Assembly: GCF_001598415.1 (NCBI RefSeq)
Contig: NZ_BCYX01000006.1
Location: 109,385 to 173,384, forward strand
Origin: Sphingomonas mali NBRC 15500
GTDB lineage: Bacteria; Pseudomonadota; Alphaproteobacteria; Sphingomonadales; Sphingomonadaceae
Direction: 5' to 3'
DNA: 64,000 nucleotides
The notes under the pieces are model-generated. The model saw nothing but the letters and a program-made list of their open reading frames with translations. It had not been told where the DNA came from and searched no databases. Positions 21,918 through 30,287 of the stretch are shown piece after piece (the stretch's first letter is position 1; every line of letters begins with the position of its first letter). The position numbers and the translations under genes were made by a program.

Positions 21918-22083
21918 TCTTCCTCCGAATATCGACGCTGCGGGTTTACCCCGCATACGTATGCATCCTCGTTATCCCGGGCGCATAGAACTGCTCCATG
22001 CGCCCGTCAAATGGGCGAATGGTTTACCCCCGCAAAGGTTTCGCCTAGGCGTGTCCGCAACAAGTTTTGGGAATGTCCCTACG
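21918..22083. promoter_or_regulatory. Divergent pckA/chvI control region with two dyads
   Basis: This 166-bp region must hold the promoters for pckA (leftward) and chvI (rightward). It contains a perfect 12-bp palindrome GCATACGTATGC at 21953-21964 and a hairpin with an 8-bp perfect stem (GGGCGCAT / ATGCGCCC) near 21979-22005. Either could be an operator. I could not place promoter hexamers with confidence. Confidence 0.5.
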
Positions 22084-22791
22084 ATGACGGCCACCATCGC
22101 GCTCGTCGATGACGATCGCAACATCCTGACGTCGGTGTCGATCGCGCTGCAGGCCGAGGGTTTCCTGACCCGGGTCTATTCGGACGGCGAGACCGCGTTG
22201 AAAGCGCTGGTCGACAACCCGCCGGATCTGGCGATCTTCGACGTGAAGATGCCGCGGATGGACGGGCTGGAGCTGTTGCGGCGGCTTCGCGAGAAGAATC
22301 AGGTTCCGGTCATCTTCCTGACCAGCAAGGACGACGAGCTCGACGAGGCGCTGGGTCTCGCGATGGGCGCGGACGATTATATCGCCAAGCCGTTCAGCCA
22401 GCGCCTGTTGATCGCCCGCATCCGCGCGATCCTGCGCCGCACCGAACTGAGCCAGGCCAGCGCGGGCAGCGACGAACCACCCGCGGAAACCGCGATCGAC
22501 CGCGGCCGGCTGCAGATGGACCCGGCGCGGCATCGTGTAACCTGGGCCGGCGACAATGTGACGTTGACGGTGACCGAATTCCTGATCCTCGAGGCGCTCG
22601 CCCAGCGGCCCGGCGTGGTCAAGACGCGCAACCAGCTGATGGATGCGGCGTATCAGGACGACATCTATGTCGACGACCGCACGATCGACAGCCACATCAA
22701 GCGCGTCCGGCGCAAGTTCCGCGAGGTCGATGCCGAATTCGATGCGATCGAAACGCTCTATGGCGCCGGCTACCGCTTCTCGGAGGAGTGA
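22084..22791 (+). CDS. chvI: Two-component response regulator ChvI
   Basis: A 235-residue OmpR-type regulator. The receiver domain (residues 1-120) has the acidic pair in [10 protein letters not shown], the phospho-acceptor Asp in [17 protein letters not shown] near residue 53, and the conserved Thr/Lys in FLTSKDDE and IAKPFSQ. The C-terminal winged helix (about residues 140-235) ends [18 protein letters not shown] ... YGAGYRF. The partner sensor gene overlaps its 3' end. ChvG/ChvI systems respond to envelope stress or acid in alphaproteobacteria. The upstream Shine-Dalgarno is weak. Confidence 0.93.
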   Translation: MTATIALVDDDRNILTSVSIALQAEGFLTRVYSDGETALKALVDNPPDLAIFDVKMPRMDGLELLRRLREKNQVPVIFLTSKDDELDEALGLAMGADDYIAKPFSQRLLIARIRAILRRTELSQASAGSDEPPAETAIDRGRLQMDPARHRVTWAGDNVTLTVTEFLILEALAQRPGVVKTRNQLMDAAYQDDIYVDDRTIDSHIKRVRRKFREVDAEFDAIETLYGAGYRFSEE

Positions 22792-24337
22792 GGCGGAGGG
22801 TGAAGGCCGTGACCTGACGCTGAAATGGTCGGGTCGGATTTCGCTCACCGCGCGCATTCTCGCGCTCAATATCTTCGCGCTGGCGTTGCTCGCGGGCGGG
22901 TTCTTCTATCTGGATTCGTATCGAACGCGGATCCTCGACAACCGCACCGCCCAGGCGAGTCGCGAGGCACGGCTGATCGCGGCAGCGATGGTGTCGACGC
23001 CGGCCGACCACCGCAGCGACCTAGCGCTGCGCCTCGCCCGCGATACTGACACGCGCATCCGGCTGTTCGCCGCCGACGGTACGCCGGTCGCCGATACGCG
23101 CGCGATGGGCCTACGCAATTTCGTGCTGGTCGACCCCAACAAGGAGGGTTGGGGTCTGCAGGCGGCGCGCTTCTTGGATGCGATCATCGATACCGTGGTC
23201 AACGCCCCCCGCGCACCGCTCTATCGCGAGCGCAAGGCCGGCACCGAATGGCCCGACGTCCGCACCGCGCGCACCACGCAAGCCGCACCGGCAACGGTGT
23301 GGCGCGCGCCCGATCGTACACCCGTCATCACCGCGGCGGCGGGTCTCGGCGACGGCGAGGTTGTCATGACGACAGTCAACGCCCGCGACGTCACCCAGAC
23401 CGTGCGGCTCGAACGTTTCCGTCTGGGAGTCGTGCTGGCGATCGTTACGCTGGTGTCGATCTTCCTGTCGCTGTTCCTGGCGCGGACGATCGTGCGACCG
23501 TTGCGCCGGCTGTCGCGCGCCGCGGTCCGGGTCCGGCTAGGGCGCGCGCGCGAAGTCGTCGTCCCGCGGCTGCCATCGCGCCGCGACGAGATCGGCAGCC
23601 TCGCCCGTGCGCTGAGCGACATGAGCCAGGCGCTGCGGGCGCGGATCGACGCCACCGAAGCCTTCGCCGCCGACGTTACGCACGAAATGAAGAACCCGCT
23701 CGCCTCGCTGCGATCCGCCGTCGATGGGCTGGCGAACGTCAAGGATCCGGCGCTGCAGGAGCGGCTGCTGGCGATCGTACGCGACGACGTCCACCGGCTC
23801 GACCGGCTGATCACCGACATCTCGGAGGCGTCGCGGCTCGACGCCCAGCTCAGCCGCGCCAAGTTCGACGCGGTCGACGTGCTGGCGATGCTCGCCGCGC
23901 TGATCGAGCAGCGCGGCACGCGCGGGATCGAACGTGGCGTGCGCATCCGGTTCGACAATCGCGTGCGCGGCGATGCGCTGGTGATGGGCGAAGGCGCGCG
24001 ACTGGAACGGGTGTTCGAAAATCTGTTCGACAACGCCGTTTCCTTCTCTCCCGACAATGGCCTGATCACCGTCGCTGCGACACTTTCCGACGACGATCTG
24101 GTGATCCGCGTCGAAGATGAAGGTCCCGGCGTCCCCGAAGAAGCGCGCGAAGCGGTATTCCGGCGTTTCCAGTCGATCCGCCCGGAAAATGAGGAATTCG
24201 GCAAGCATTCCGGGCTAGGCCTCGCCATTGCGCGGACGATCGTCGAGGGGCATCAGGGCACCATCGCGGTCGAATCGCGTGAAGACCGTCTGAGTGGGGC
24301 CAGATTCGTCGTCAGGCTACCGCTCGCTCCAGGCTAG
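22760..24337 (+). CDS. chvG: Sensor histidine kinase ChvG
   Basis: A 525-residue membrane sensor: first membrane segment [25 protein letters not shown], periplasmic sensor domain (about residues 55-225), second membrane segment [20 protein letters not shown], then HAMP, HisKA with the phospho-His in [19 protein letters not shown], and HATPase with [11 protein letters not shown] (N box), DEGPGVPE (G1) and [10 protein letters not shown] (G2). No ATG, GTG or TTG lies between 22763 and the first membrane segment, so I take the ATG at 22760, which overlaps chvI by 32 nt. A CTG at 22814 or 22820 behind GGAGG-rich sequence is an alternative. It lies directly upstream of the HPr kinase gene. Confidence 0.92.
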   Translation: MAPATASRRSEAEGEGRDLTLKWSGRISLTARILALNIFALALLAGGFFYLDSYRTRILDNRTAQASREARLIAAAMVSTPADHRSDLALRLARDTDTRIRLFAADGTPVADTRAMGLRNFVLVDPNKEGWGLQAARFLDAIIDTVVNAPRAPLYRERKAGTEWPDVRTARTTQAAPATVWRAPDRTPVITAAAGLGDGEVVMTTVNARDVTQTVRLERFRLGVVLAIVTLVSIFLSLFLARTIVRPLRRLSRAAVRVRLGRAREVVVPRLPSRRDEIGSLARALSDMSQALRARIDATEAFAADVTHEMKNPLASLRSAVDGLANVKDPALQERLLAIVRDDVHRLDRLITDISEASRLDAQLSRAKFDAVDVLAMLAALIEQRGTRGIERGVRIRFDNRVRGDALVMGEGARLERVFENLFDNAVSFSPDNGLITVAATLSDDDLVIRVEDEGPGVPEEAREAVFRRFQSIRPENEEFGKHSGLGLAIARTIVEGHQGTIAVESREDRLSGARFVVRLPLAPG

Positions 24338-24788
24338 GGAGGCAGCCATCGCGACCGGGCTCTCATTTGAAACCCTCCATGTTTCCAGCGTCGCCATCGA
24401 CGGGCGCGCTGTGTTGATCGAAGGCGAATCGGGAGCCGGCAAGTCCGACCTCGCGCTGCGCCTGATCGATCGCGGCGCTACGCTGATCAGCGACGATTAC
24501 ACTTTGCTCCAGCGCGCCGGTGGCGAACTGATCGCGTCGCCGCCCGATACGATCGCCGGCAAGATCGAGGTACGCGGCCTGGGCCTCATCGAGACTCCAT
24601 ATGTTGAGAAGATCCCGGTAGCCCTGCTCATTCGCCTGACCGACGCGCCCGAGCGGTTGCCGCTGGCGGATGACGTCCGCCGCATCGCCGGCCTCGACAT
24701 CCGCGAGGTCGCAGTCGATTCGCGCACGGCCTCGGCGCCGATCAAGGTCGAACTCGCCTTGCGGCACCTGGTCGGCGCGAAGGCGTGA
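24294..24788 (+). CDS. hprK: HPr kinase/phosphorylase, short alphaproteobacterial form
   Basis: Phosphorylates HPr on a serine to tune the regulatory PTS. At about 164 residues it is the C-terminal catalytic domain only, as usual in alphaproteobacteria. The P-loop GESGAGKSDLALRLI and the LISDDYTLL strand are clear; the signature loop GKIEVRGLGLIETPYV follows. Start choice is difficult: the only normal codon is the GTG at 24294, which overlaps chvG by 44 nt. An ATC codon at 24348, 5 nt after a perfect AGGGAGG Shine-Dalgarno, would fit the family length better. It overlaps rapZ by 4 nt. Confidence 0.92.
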   Translation: MGPDSSSGYRSLQAREAAIATGLSFETLHVSSVAIDGRAVLIEGESGAGKSDLALRLIDRGATLISDDYTLLQRAGGELIASPPDTIAGKIEVRGLGLIETPYVEKIPVALLIRLTDAPERLPLADDVRRIAGLDIREVAVDSRTASAPIKVELALRHLVGAKA

Positions 24789-25702
24789 CTCGCGCCAAGG
24801 AGATCCTGCTCGTCACCGGCCTGTCGGGAGCCGGCAAGTCGACCGTGCTCAAGACCCTCGAGGATCTCGGCTGGGAAACCGTCGACAACCTCCCGCTCCG
24901 ATTGCTCGACCGATTGCTGAGCACGCCCCTATCGGAGAGCACCGAGAGCGATTCACCGCTCGCGGTCGGGATCGGCGCCCGGACCCGCGACTTCGACCCC
25001 GACAGCATCGTCAAACGCATCAAGAAACTGCGCGCCGAGCATGGCTACGACATCGGCACGCTGTTCCTCGATTGCAGCGGCGCGGAGCTCGAGCGGCGTT
25101 ATGCCGAGACGCGGCGGCGCCATCCGCTCGCGCTCGATCGTCCGGCGAGTGACGGCATCGCACGCGAACGCGAGTTGCTCGCCCCGTTGCGGCGCTGGGC
25201 CAACCGGCTGATCGACACGACCGATCTGTCGTCGAACGAGTTGGCGCAACAAGTGCGCGCGACCTTCGGCGGCGACGGCCTGGGCGAGCCGACTCTGTCG
25301 GTCATGTCATTCGGCTATGCTCGCGGTATCCCGCGCAATGCCGATTTGATGTTCGACATGCGATTCCTGCGCAATCCGCATTGGGACGAGAAATTGCGCC
25401 CCGGAACGGGACTCGACCCCAATGTGGCGGCCTATGTCGCGGCGGATCCGGCCTATGATGACGCCATGAAGCAGATCGAGGAGCTGCTGCTGCTCCTCCT
25501 CCCGCGCTATCGCGCCGAGGGAAAAGCCTATGTTACCATAGCCTTCGGCTGCACCGGCGGGCGCCATCGGTCGGTTCATGTCGCGGAACGGGTCGCGAAG
25601 CGGTTGCGCGACGCCGGGTTTTCGCCCACGGTCACGCATCGAGATCTGGGGGCGGCACCGCAGGACTCCTTGGAGGGTGCGCCGCGGACGGGTTTGGGAT
25701 AG
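24785..25702 (+). CDS. rapZ: RNase adapter / P-loop protein RapZ
   Basis: A 305-residue GTP/ATP-binding protein. In E. coli RapZ guides GlmZ sRNA decay; in alphaproteobacteria the gene travels with hprK and PTS genes. The N-terminal P-loop is VTGLSGAGKSTVLKTLED (residues 10-27); the family C-terminal domain has MSFGYARGIPRNADLMFDMRFL and FGCTGGRHRSVHVAERV near residue 255. The GTG start overlaps the hprK stop (GTGA). The EIIA gene follows after 10 bp. Confidence 0.95.
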   Translation: MTRAKEILLVTGLSGAGKSTVLKTLEDLGWETVDNLPLRLLDRLLSTPLSESTESDSPLAVGIGARTRDFDPDSIVKRIKKLRAEHGYDIGTLFLDCSGAELERRYAETRRRHPLALDRPASDGIARERELLAPLRRWANRLIDTTDLSSNELAQQVRATFGGDGLGEPTLSVMSFGYARGIPRNADLMFDMRFLRNPHWDEKLRPGTGLDPNVAAYVAADPAYDDAMKQIEELLLLLLPRYRAEGKAYVTIAFGCTGGRHRSVHVAERVAKRLRDAGFSPTVTHRDLGAAPQDSLEGAPRTGLG

Positions 25703-25712
25703 TAAGCAACGC

Positions 25713-26120
25713 ATGATCGGTCTGGTTTTGGTGACGCACGGACGGCTCGCGTCCGAGTTCGTGACCGCAATGGAACATGTCGTAGGTCCGCAGGAGCGCG
25801 TCGAAGCGATCGCGATCGGCCCTGACGACGATATGGAAGCGCGCCGCGCCGATATCGCCACGGCGATCGGCAAGGTCGATGACGGCAAGGGCGTGATCGT
25901 CCTGACCGACCTGTTCGGCGGCACGCCCTCGAACCTGGCAATCTCGCTGCTCGAACGCGGGCGAGTCGAAGTGATCGCCGGAATCAACCTGCCGATGCTG
26001 ATCCGCCTGGCATCGGCGCGCAAGTCGATGAAGGTCGTGGACGCGGTGATCGCGGCGCGTGAGGCAGGGCGGAAATATATCGCGGTGGCATCCGAGGCAC
26101 TCGGCGAGGCCGCTGCCTGA
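25713..26120 (+). CDS. PTS EIIA component, mannose (fructose-specific IIA-like) family
   Basis: A 135-residue EIIA-Man-type protein. The phospho-accepting His is in LVLVTHGRLASEF (residue 9), and the family motif DLFGGTPSNLA lies near residue 70. With no EIIB/EIIC transporter genes alongside, and with hprK upstream and HPr downstream, this is the regulatory (non-transport) PTS typical of alphaproteobacteria. The ATG at 25713 is used; the frame upstream lies inside rapZ. Its stop overlaps the HPr start (TGATG). Confidence 0.93.
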   Translation: MIGLVLVTHGRLASEFVTAMEHVVGPQERVEAIAIGPDDDMEARRADIATAIGKVDDGKGVIVLTDLFGGTPSNLAISLLERGRVEVIAGINLPMLIRLASARKSMKVVDAVIAAREAGRKYIAVASEALGEAAA

Positions 26121-26392
26121 TGCCGGCGATCAGCCGCACAGTGCAGATCGTCAACAAGCGCGGCCTGCATGCGCGGGCATCGGCTAAGTTCGTCACCCTC
26201 GCCTCGACCCAGTCGGTCGAGATCCAGGTCGTCAAGGATGGTCCCGCCGTCACCGGCACCTCGATCATGGGGCTGATGATGCTGGGCGCGGCGATGGGCG
26301 ACACGATCACGATCAGCGCGGATGGCGACGGCGCGGAGAGTGCGGTCGGCGCGCTGTGCGAGCTGGTCGAGGCCAAGTTCGGCGAGGATTGA
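26120..26392 (+). CDS. Phosphocarrier protein HPr
   Basis: A 90-residue HPr with both phosphorylation sites: His17 in KRGLHARASAKF, used by enzyme I, and Ser48 in GTSIMGLMMLGA, the site for HPr kinase, whose gene lies 1.3 kb upstream. The start overlaps the EIIA stop by one base. It completes the chvI-chvG-hprK-rapZ-EIIA-HPr cluster. Enzyme I is not in this window. Confidence 0.95.
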   Translation: MPAISRTVQIVNKRGLHARASAKFVTLASTQSVEIQVVKDGPAVTGTSIMGLMMLGAAMGDTITISADGDGAESAVGALCELVEAKFGED

Positions 26393-26401
26393 GCGAGCGC
26401 A

Positions 26402-26487
26402 GGCGACATAGCGGCGCTATGTCGCCGAATGGCGCCGCTCCGGCCGGCGTCGTGCAACGACGACCGACGGCGTGGCTTTGCCACGCC
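26402..26487. repeat. Cluster of three perfect hairpins after the HPr gene
   Basis: Between HPr and the RNA methyltransferase are three perfect stem-loops: 26402-26426 (12-bp stem, 1-nt centre), 26448-26462 (CGTCGT-gca-ACGACG) and 26469-26487 (GGCGTGGC-ttt-GCCACGCC). None has a following T-tract. They may limit transcription or stabilise the upstream mRNA, or be remnants of palindromic repeats. Confidence 0.75.
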
Positions 26488-26507
26488 ACAACGCGATAGG
26501 TCCCTTC

Positions 26508-27308
26508 ATGCCCCGCGAGATCACCGCCTTCTCCAACACCCTGGTCAAGCGTGTCCGCAGCCTGCGCGACAAGAAGCATCGCAAGGCCGAGGGGCTGTTT
26601 CTGGCCGAGGGTCTGCGCATCCTGACCGAGGCGCGCGAAGCGGGGCGCCTCCCCCACTATCTATTCTTCGCCGCCGATAGCGCGAAGCATCCCCTGGTCC
26701 TCGCCTTGATCGACGCCGTGGAAGCCGCAGGGGGGGAAGCGATCGAGACCAGCCACGACATCCTCTCCAAATTGTCGGGCAAGGACAATCCGCAAGCAGT
26801 CGTCGGGGTATTTCCCGAATTCACCACCCCGCTCGAGGCGCTCGACCGTTCGACCGCAGCGATCTGGCTGGTCGCCGAGCGGCTGCGCGATCCAGGCAAT
26901 CTCGGCACCATCCTGCGTACCGGGGATGCCGTCGGCGCCGGCGGCCTGATCCTGATCGACGATTGCGTCGATCCCTTTTCGGTCGAGGCAGTGCGCGCGA
27001 GCATGGGCGCGCTGTTCACGGTGCCGATCGCCCAGGCGCGCTGGGACGAATTCCTGCCCTGGTTGCGCTCCGGGCCGGGCCAACTCGTCGGGCTCAGCCT
27101 GCAGACCGACCATGATTATCGCGGCGCGAGCTACCAAAAACCGACCTTCCTGCTCACCGGCAACGAGGCGCAGGGCCTGCCCGAAGCCTATGAGGCCGAA
27201 TGCGACCTGCTGGTCAAATTGCCGATGCTGGGCAAGGCCGACAGCCTGAACGCCGCGGTAGCGACCGCGGTGATGGCGTATGAAGTGCTCGCCCAACATC
27301 GCGGCTGA
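26508..27308 (+). CDS. SpoU/TrmH-family RNA 2'-O-methyltransferase
   Basis: A 266-residue knotted (SPOUT) methyltransferase with an N-terminal substrate-binding domain (SNTLVKRVRSLRDKKHRK... FLAEGLRIL) and the three SpoU motifs: AERLRDPGNLGTILRTGDAVGA (motif 1, near residue 128), LTGNEAQGLPE (motif 2) and LNAAVATAVMAYEVL (motif 3). The target is probably rRNA or tRNA ribose; it cannot be told from sequence. The ATG at 26508 is preferred to an upstream start that lies in the hairpin cluster. Confidence 0.93.
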   Translation: MPREITAFSNTLVKRVRSLRDKKHRKAEGLFLAEGLRILTEAREAGRLPHYLFFAADSAKHPLVLALIDAVEAAGGEAIETSHDILSKLSGKDNPQAVVGVFPEFTTPLEALDRSTAAIWLVAERLRDPGNLGTILRTGDAVGAGGLILIDDCVDPFSVEAVRASMGALFTVPIAQARWDEFLPWLRSGPGQLVGLSLQTDHDYRGASYQKPTFLLTGNEAQGLPEAYEAECDLLVKLPMLGKADSLNAAVATAVMAYEVLAQHRG

Positions 27309-27370
27309 ATATGGCCGACATGGCCGGTTTAGCCGGATTGGGCTATAAGCCCGGGCGAAGGAGAGATGCC

Positions 27371-28048
27371 ATGAAGCTCGCTGCGACCCTCGCCCTCCCC
27401 GCGCTGTTCCTCGCTTTGCCCGCCTCGGCCAGGACCGAAACCTATCGCGCCGTCGGCACCGAACCCGGTTGGACTCTGACCATCGAACGCGGCTGGATCA
27501 CTTATGCCGGCGATTATGGAAAGACCCGGATCCGGATCAAGGCGCCCGCTGCGCGGCCCAGTTTCAACGGACGGCGCTATGTCACGCGGCGGATCGTCGT
27601 CGATATCACCCGCGCGCCGTGCAGCGACGGGATGAGCGACCGCAAATTTCCCGACCGCGTCACCGTCACGATCGGCCGACGCAGCGTCAAAGGCTGTGGC
27701 GGCGATCCCATGCTGGACAAAGCCGCGCTCGACGGGTCGCGCTGGACGATTGCCAGCATCGACGGACGCCCGATCCGCACTGCCCGTGCGACCGAGATAC
27801 GCTTCGAGGGCGACCGCATCACGGGGAACGCCGGCTGCAACAGCTTCGGCGGCGGCTATCGCATCGACCATGGCCGTCTGAGCGCAAGCCGGGTGGTCTC
27901 GACCAAGATGGCGTGTCCGGGGCCGGGCATGGCGGTCGAGGGCAAGTTCCTGGCGATCATCGCCGGCCCTGCTCGCATCGCGATCCGCGACCGAACGCTC
28001 ACCTTGTCGAGCGCCAGCGGCACCGCCACGCTGACTCGCACCGACTGA
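27371..28048 (+). CDS. Exported META-domain protein
   Basis: A 225-residue secreted protein: signal peptide MKLAATLALPALFLALPASA, an N-terminal beta domain (about residues 22-110; YRAVGTEPGWTLTIERG, with Cys pairs in APCSDGMSDRKF and KGCGGDP) and a C-terminal META/HslJ-like domain (about residues 118-225) with ITGNAGCNSFGGGYRID and KMACPGPGMAVE. META-domain proteins occur in heat-shock or envelope-stress proteins. The ATG at 27371 has GGAGAGA 5 nt upstream. It converges on the next gene. Confidence 0.85.
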   Translation: MKLAATLALPALFLALPASARTETYRAVGTEPGWTLTIERGWITYAGDYGKTRIRIKAPAARPSFNGRRYVTRRIVVDITRAPCSDGMSDRKFPDRVTVTIGRRSVKGCGGDPMLDKAALDGSRWTIASIDGRPIRTARATEIRFEGDRITGNAGCNSFGGGYRIDHGRLSASRVVSTKMACPGPGMAVEGKFLAIIAGPARIAIRDRTLTLSSASGTATLTRTD

Positions 28049-28091
28049 ACGGCCGCAGACTATAGCGTTCGCGCTAGTCAGGCGAACGACG

Positions 28092-28784
28092 TCAGGTCGT
28101 CTTCTTGCGCTGTTCCTTGATATATTCGATCTCGCCCAGCGACTTGGGTTCGTCGGGGATGATCGCCAGGCACTTGCGATAGGCTGCTTCGGCGTCATCG
28201 AGCCGCCCGAGTTCCACCAGGTCGTAACCCATTCCGCGAAAAGACACGCACCGCTCGTAATCGCGCCGCTCCGGCGTGAAATTGGCCGCTGCCTCGGCGT
28301 TCATATAGGCGTCGATGGAGCGCTGCCATTCTTTCTTCTTGAGAAAGACATAGGCTAATTCATTGAGATAGCGAGAATGCTTCGGAGCGAATGTAACCAG
28401 TCGCTCGAATGTCGATTGGGCATCGTCGAGGCGATCGAGATCGACCAGGGCGAATGCCTTGACATAGAGCGCCTCGCACCATGTCGGCGGCACGAGGCGG
28501 ACGGTGTCTGCGCCCCCGTCGGCCGTGGTCAGATAATAGCCCTCCTGTTCGGCGGTTTGCGAACAGAAGATGTGGCGTTTCTCGCCCGAAAAGTCCTCCT
28601 CGAACGACGCCACGACGGGGTCGACCATCGACAAGGCACGCGCCGGATCGCCGGCCTGAATGGCGGAGAATGCGCTCCCGATCGTTGCCAAGGCACCGGA
28701 GTCGCTATCCCTATGTTGTCCCGCGGCACTCACCGGCAATGCAGCCAGCATCGCCGCAACCAACAAGCCAGTCATTTTCGTCAT
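28092..28784 (-). CDS. Exported TPR protein
   Basis: A 230-residue exported protein with a signal peptide (MTKMTGLLVAAMLAALPVSAAG) and TPR-like helices at about residues 30-60 and 105-220: EALYVKAFALVDLDRLDDAQSTFERL, YLNELAYVFLKKKEWQRSIDAYM, RGMGYDLVELGRLDDAEAAYRKCLA. The ATG at 28784 is chosen because GGGAGCGGG lies just upstream. The TPR scaffold suggests protein binding in the periplasm; no more specific function is visible. Confidence 0.75.
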   Translation of the reverse strand: MTKMTGLLVAAMLAALPVSAAGQHRDSDSGALATIGSAFSAIQAGDPARALSMVDPVVASFEEDFSGEKRHIFCSQTAEQEGYYLTTADGGADTVRLVPPTWCEALYVKAFALVDLDRLDDAQSTFERLVTFAPKHSRYLNELAYVFLKKKEWQRSIDAYMNAEAAANFTPERRDYERCVSFRGMGYDLVELGRLDDAEAAYRKCLAIIPDEPKSLGEIEYIKEQRKKTT

Positions 28785-28811
28785 CGACCCGCTCCCCAAC
28801 AGGCACGAGGA

Positions 28812-30167
28812 TCACCCCTCCGACGAACGATCCCCTATCTCGCCGACCGACGCAAGCTTCACCAGCGGGCGTGGCGACTGCTCCACCATCGGCGGCGACT
28901 CGATTGCCCGCCCGCCCGTGTCGATATTGAAATCCTCGAACCGTTTGGCCTGGGTCAGCACTTGCGTCTCCAGGCTGCCGACGAACGCGTTATAGGCATC
29001 GTTGGCGAGCCCGATATTGCGCCCCAACCGCGCGACGTGGCCGCCCATCACCGACAAGCGGGCGTAAAGCTCCTTGCCCAGTTCGGCGATCTGCCGCGCT
29101 TCTCCGGCCAGTTTCTCCTGCCGCCAGACCGCGGCGACGGTTCGCGCGATCGCGATCAAATTGGTCGGCGTCGCCAGCAGGACGCGACGATCAAACGCAA
29201 AATCCCACAGGGTCGGATCCTGCTCGAGCGCGGCGGACAGGAAATGCTCTCCGGGCACGAACATGATCACGTAATCGGGCGCGTCGTCGAATTGCGTCCA
29301 ATAGGCCTTGGCGCCGAGCGCCTGGACATGCGCGCGCATCGACGCCGCGTGGCGCACCAGCCCGGCGGCCCGTTCCGTGTCGTCGATCGCGCCGAACGCG
29401 TCCTGATAATCGTTGAGCGACACCTTGGCGTCGATCACCAGCGCATTGCCGCCTGGCACGCGGATGATGACGTCGGGCCTGAGCCGCCCGCCCTCGCCAT
29501 CGTCGACGCTGACTTCCGCCTGGAAATCGGCATGTTCGCTCAGCCCGCACGTCTCGAGCACGTTGCGCAACTGCTGCTCGCCCCAGCGACCGCGCGCCTT
29601 GGGCGCGTTGCGCAGGGCATTGACCAGCTTTGAGGCTTCGGAGCGGACCGATTCCTGTCCGACCCGCATCGCCTCTATCTGTCCGTGGAGCGTGCCGAAC
29701 GCGTCGCGGCGATCGGCCTCTACCTTGGCCACACCCTCTTCGTAGCGCTGGAGACGCTCATGGACGGGCTGGAGCAAGGCGCGGAGATGCTGGCCGCTGG
29801 TCGCTTCGGATTCCTTGAACCGCTCGTCGGCACGCTGAAGGAACTTGGTCTGGGCGTCGTCGAGCAGCCGCTGGCCGACCTCGGCGAATTGCGCGGCCAG
29901 CGCGTCCTTCGCCGCGACGATCTCGGTCAGCCGCGCTTCGAACGCCGCCTCGCGCTCGCGCGACGCCGCCTGGTGCGCATCGAGGGCGCGCATCGTCGTG
30001 TCGCGCGCGGCGGTCACTTCGATCAATTGCCGCCGCGTCGCTTCATGCTGCTCGGCATGGACCTTGGCCGCAGCCAATTCGGCCACGCCGCGGCGCGACG
30101 CGAACAGCCAGCCGATCACCAGTCCGACGACGAGAGCACCCAACCCAACGATCAACGTTTCAACCAC
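28812..30167 (-). CDS. rmuC: RmuC-family DNA recombination protein
   Basis: A 451-residue protein: one N-terminal membrane anchor ([19 protein letters not shown]), a long coiled coil (about residues 30-180, rich in Ala, Glu, Arg and Gln) and a PD-(D/E)XK nuclease-like domain with [18 protein letters not shown] and [27 protein letters not shown] (catalytic D, D-x-K). RmuC limits recombination at inverted repeats in E. coli, which is of interest given the many palindromes here. It starts with GTG at 30167 behind GGGTGA. Divergent from fhs. Confidence 0.93.
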   Translation of the reverse strand: MVETLIVGLGALVVGLVIGWLFASRRGVAELAAAKVHAEQHEATRRQLIEVTAARDTTMRALDAHQAASREREAAFEARLTEIVAAKDALAAQFAEVGQRLLDDAQTKFLQRADERFKESEATSGQHLRALLQPVHERLQRYEEGVAKVEADRRDAFGTLHGQIEAMRVGQESVRSEASKLVNALRNAPKARGRWGEQQLRNVLETCGLSEHADFQAEVSVDDGEGGRLRPDVIIRVPGGNALVIDAKVSLNDYQDAFGAIDDTERAAGLVRHAASMRAHVQALGAKAYWTQFDDAPDYVIMFVPGEHFLSAALEQDPTLWDFAFDRRVLLATPTNLIAIARTVAAVWRQEKLAGEARQIAELGKELYARLSVMGGHVARLGRNIGLANDAYNAFVGSLETQVLTQAKRFEDFNIDTGGRAIESPPMVEQSPRPLVKLASVGEIGDRSSEG

Positions 30168-30287
30168 AATTCACCCGCAAGACCCGACCAATCGCCGGAA
30201 CATAGATCGAACGGCGATGCCAGGACAGCCCCAATTTCGTTACGACTGCGGGGTGACGACGACCGCTTGGGGCGGCTAAGAACGCGC

